Assembly: GCF_901709675.1 (NCBI RefSeq)
Contig: NC_051101.1
Span: forward strand, 13,102,501 to 13,166,500
DNA from: Syngnathus acus
Lineage: Eukaryota; Chordata; Actinopteri; Syngnathiformes; Syngnathidae
Reading direction: 5' to 3'
Length of the DNA: 64,000 nucleotides
The notes beneath the pieces are model-generated. The model did no database searches. It saw nothing but the letters and a program-made list of their open reading frames with translations, and had not been told where the DNA came from. Below are positions 63,877 through 64,000 of this stretch, one piece after another. How positions within the stretch are numbered: the stretch's first letter is position 1; the number at the start of each line of letters is the position of its first letter. A program made the translations under genes and the position numbers.

Positions 63877-64000
63877 TGATGATGGACGCTGCTGTGGCGG
63901 AGAATGGCGTCATTGTTCCAGGTGACATTCCTGACGGTCATTTGGGGCCGCCCCCTCCAGGATCCATCGAGGCCCCCCCGAGTCACCCGCTACCACCGCC
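63876..64000 (+). CDS. 5' end of an unidentified proline-rich protein (cut by right edge)
   Basis: The frame opens with three in-frame ATGs (63876, 63879, 63882) and runs open to the window end, reading MDAAVAENGVIVPGDIPDGH, then a Pro-rich stretch with PPPPGS and PPSHPLPP. The upstream 100 bp are GC-rich (GCCGGCGG-like promoter or 5' UTR texture). A possible donor CAG|GTGACA at 63921 would shorten the exon to 46 nt. I do not recognise the protein, and too little is present to assign a family. It might be only a chance GC-rich frame. Confidence 0.4.
   Translation, partial: MMMDAAVAENGVIVPGDIPDGHLGPPPPGSIEAPPSHPLPP

Overview
This is nuclear DNA from a ray-finned fish, probably a percomorph teleost. 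The evidence is vertebrate exon-intron genes with GT-AG junctions, many short introns, dense (CA)n, (GA)n and (ATCC)n microsatellites, and short TIR-type interspersed repeats. No bacterial, viral or CRISPR features were seen. Five protein genes could be read by joining exons by eye and comparing them with remembered vertebrate proteins; no alignment was run.

Layout, left to right. (1) 0.8-12.7 kb, minus strand: the 5' part of bbs9, a BBSome subunit. Thirteen coding exons give 514 aa and the gene runs off the left edge. A ciliary X-box-like and a ZNF143-like motif mark its promoter. (2) 12.9-14.0 kb: three tandem ~360-bp units, each carrying an identical tRNA-Pro(AGG) gene. (3) 15.3-19.7 kb, minus strand: nt5c3a, the pyrimidine-specific cytosolic 5'-nucleotidase, 331 aa, including its separate membrane-anchor first exon. 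A 224-bp (CA)n tract lies in intron 1. (4) 20.6-22.2 kb, minus strand: dctn3, the p24 subunit of dynactin, 187 aa. It shares an ~810-bp divergent promoter region with (5) 23.0-33.0 kb, plus strand: atg5, 275 aa, with the conjugation lysine at K130. (6) 33-39.6 kb: a convergent intergenic region rich in repeats. (7) 39.6-46.2 kb, minus strand: prdm1 (Blimp-1, probably prdm1a), with a PR domain, a proline/serine-rich middle and five zinc fingers. (8) 46.2-63.8 kb: ~17.6 kb with no recognisable coding sequence. It has several unique, GC-balanced, homeodomain/SOX/GATA-motif-rich patches that look like conserved cis-regulatory elements of prdm1. (9) 63.876 kb to the right edge: the first codons of an unidentified proline-rich protein.

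The convergent prdm1-atg5 pair is the same arrangement as human 6q21, and bbs9 next to nt5c3a matches human 7p14. Their joining here, with dctn3 (human 9p13) between them, is a fish-lineage arrangement. The genes do not form one pathway. The cis-regulatory logic is probably the important part: prdm1 is a dosage-sensitive developmental regulator flanked by a large gene-free region, and the one large intron of the neighbouring housekeeping gene atg5 also contains unique sequence that may serve prdm1.

The less ordinary observations are: four CACGCC boxes spaced 22/21/21 bp upstream of prdm1; a four-copy ~35-bp repeat just downstream of the prdm1 stop codon; a ~75-bp repeat family scattered in bbs9, atg5 and the atg5-prdm1 gap; the triple tRNA-Pro array with ZNF143-like motifs; a consensus CRE at nearly the same distance from two start codons; and a compact orphan promoter-like cluster in nt5c3a intron 1.
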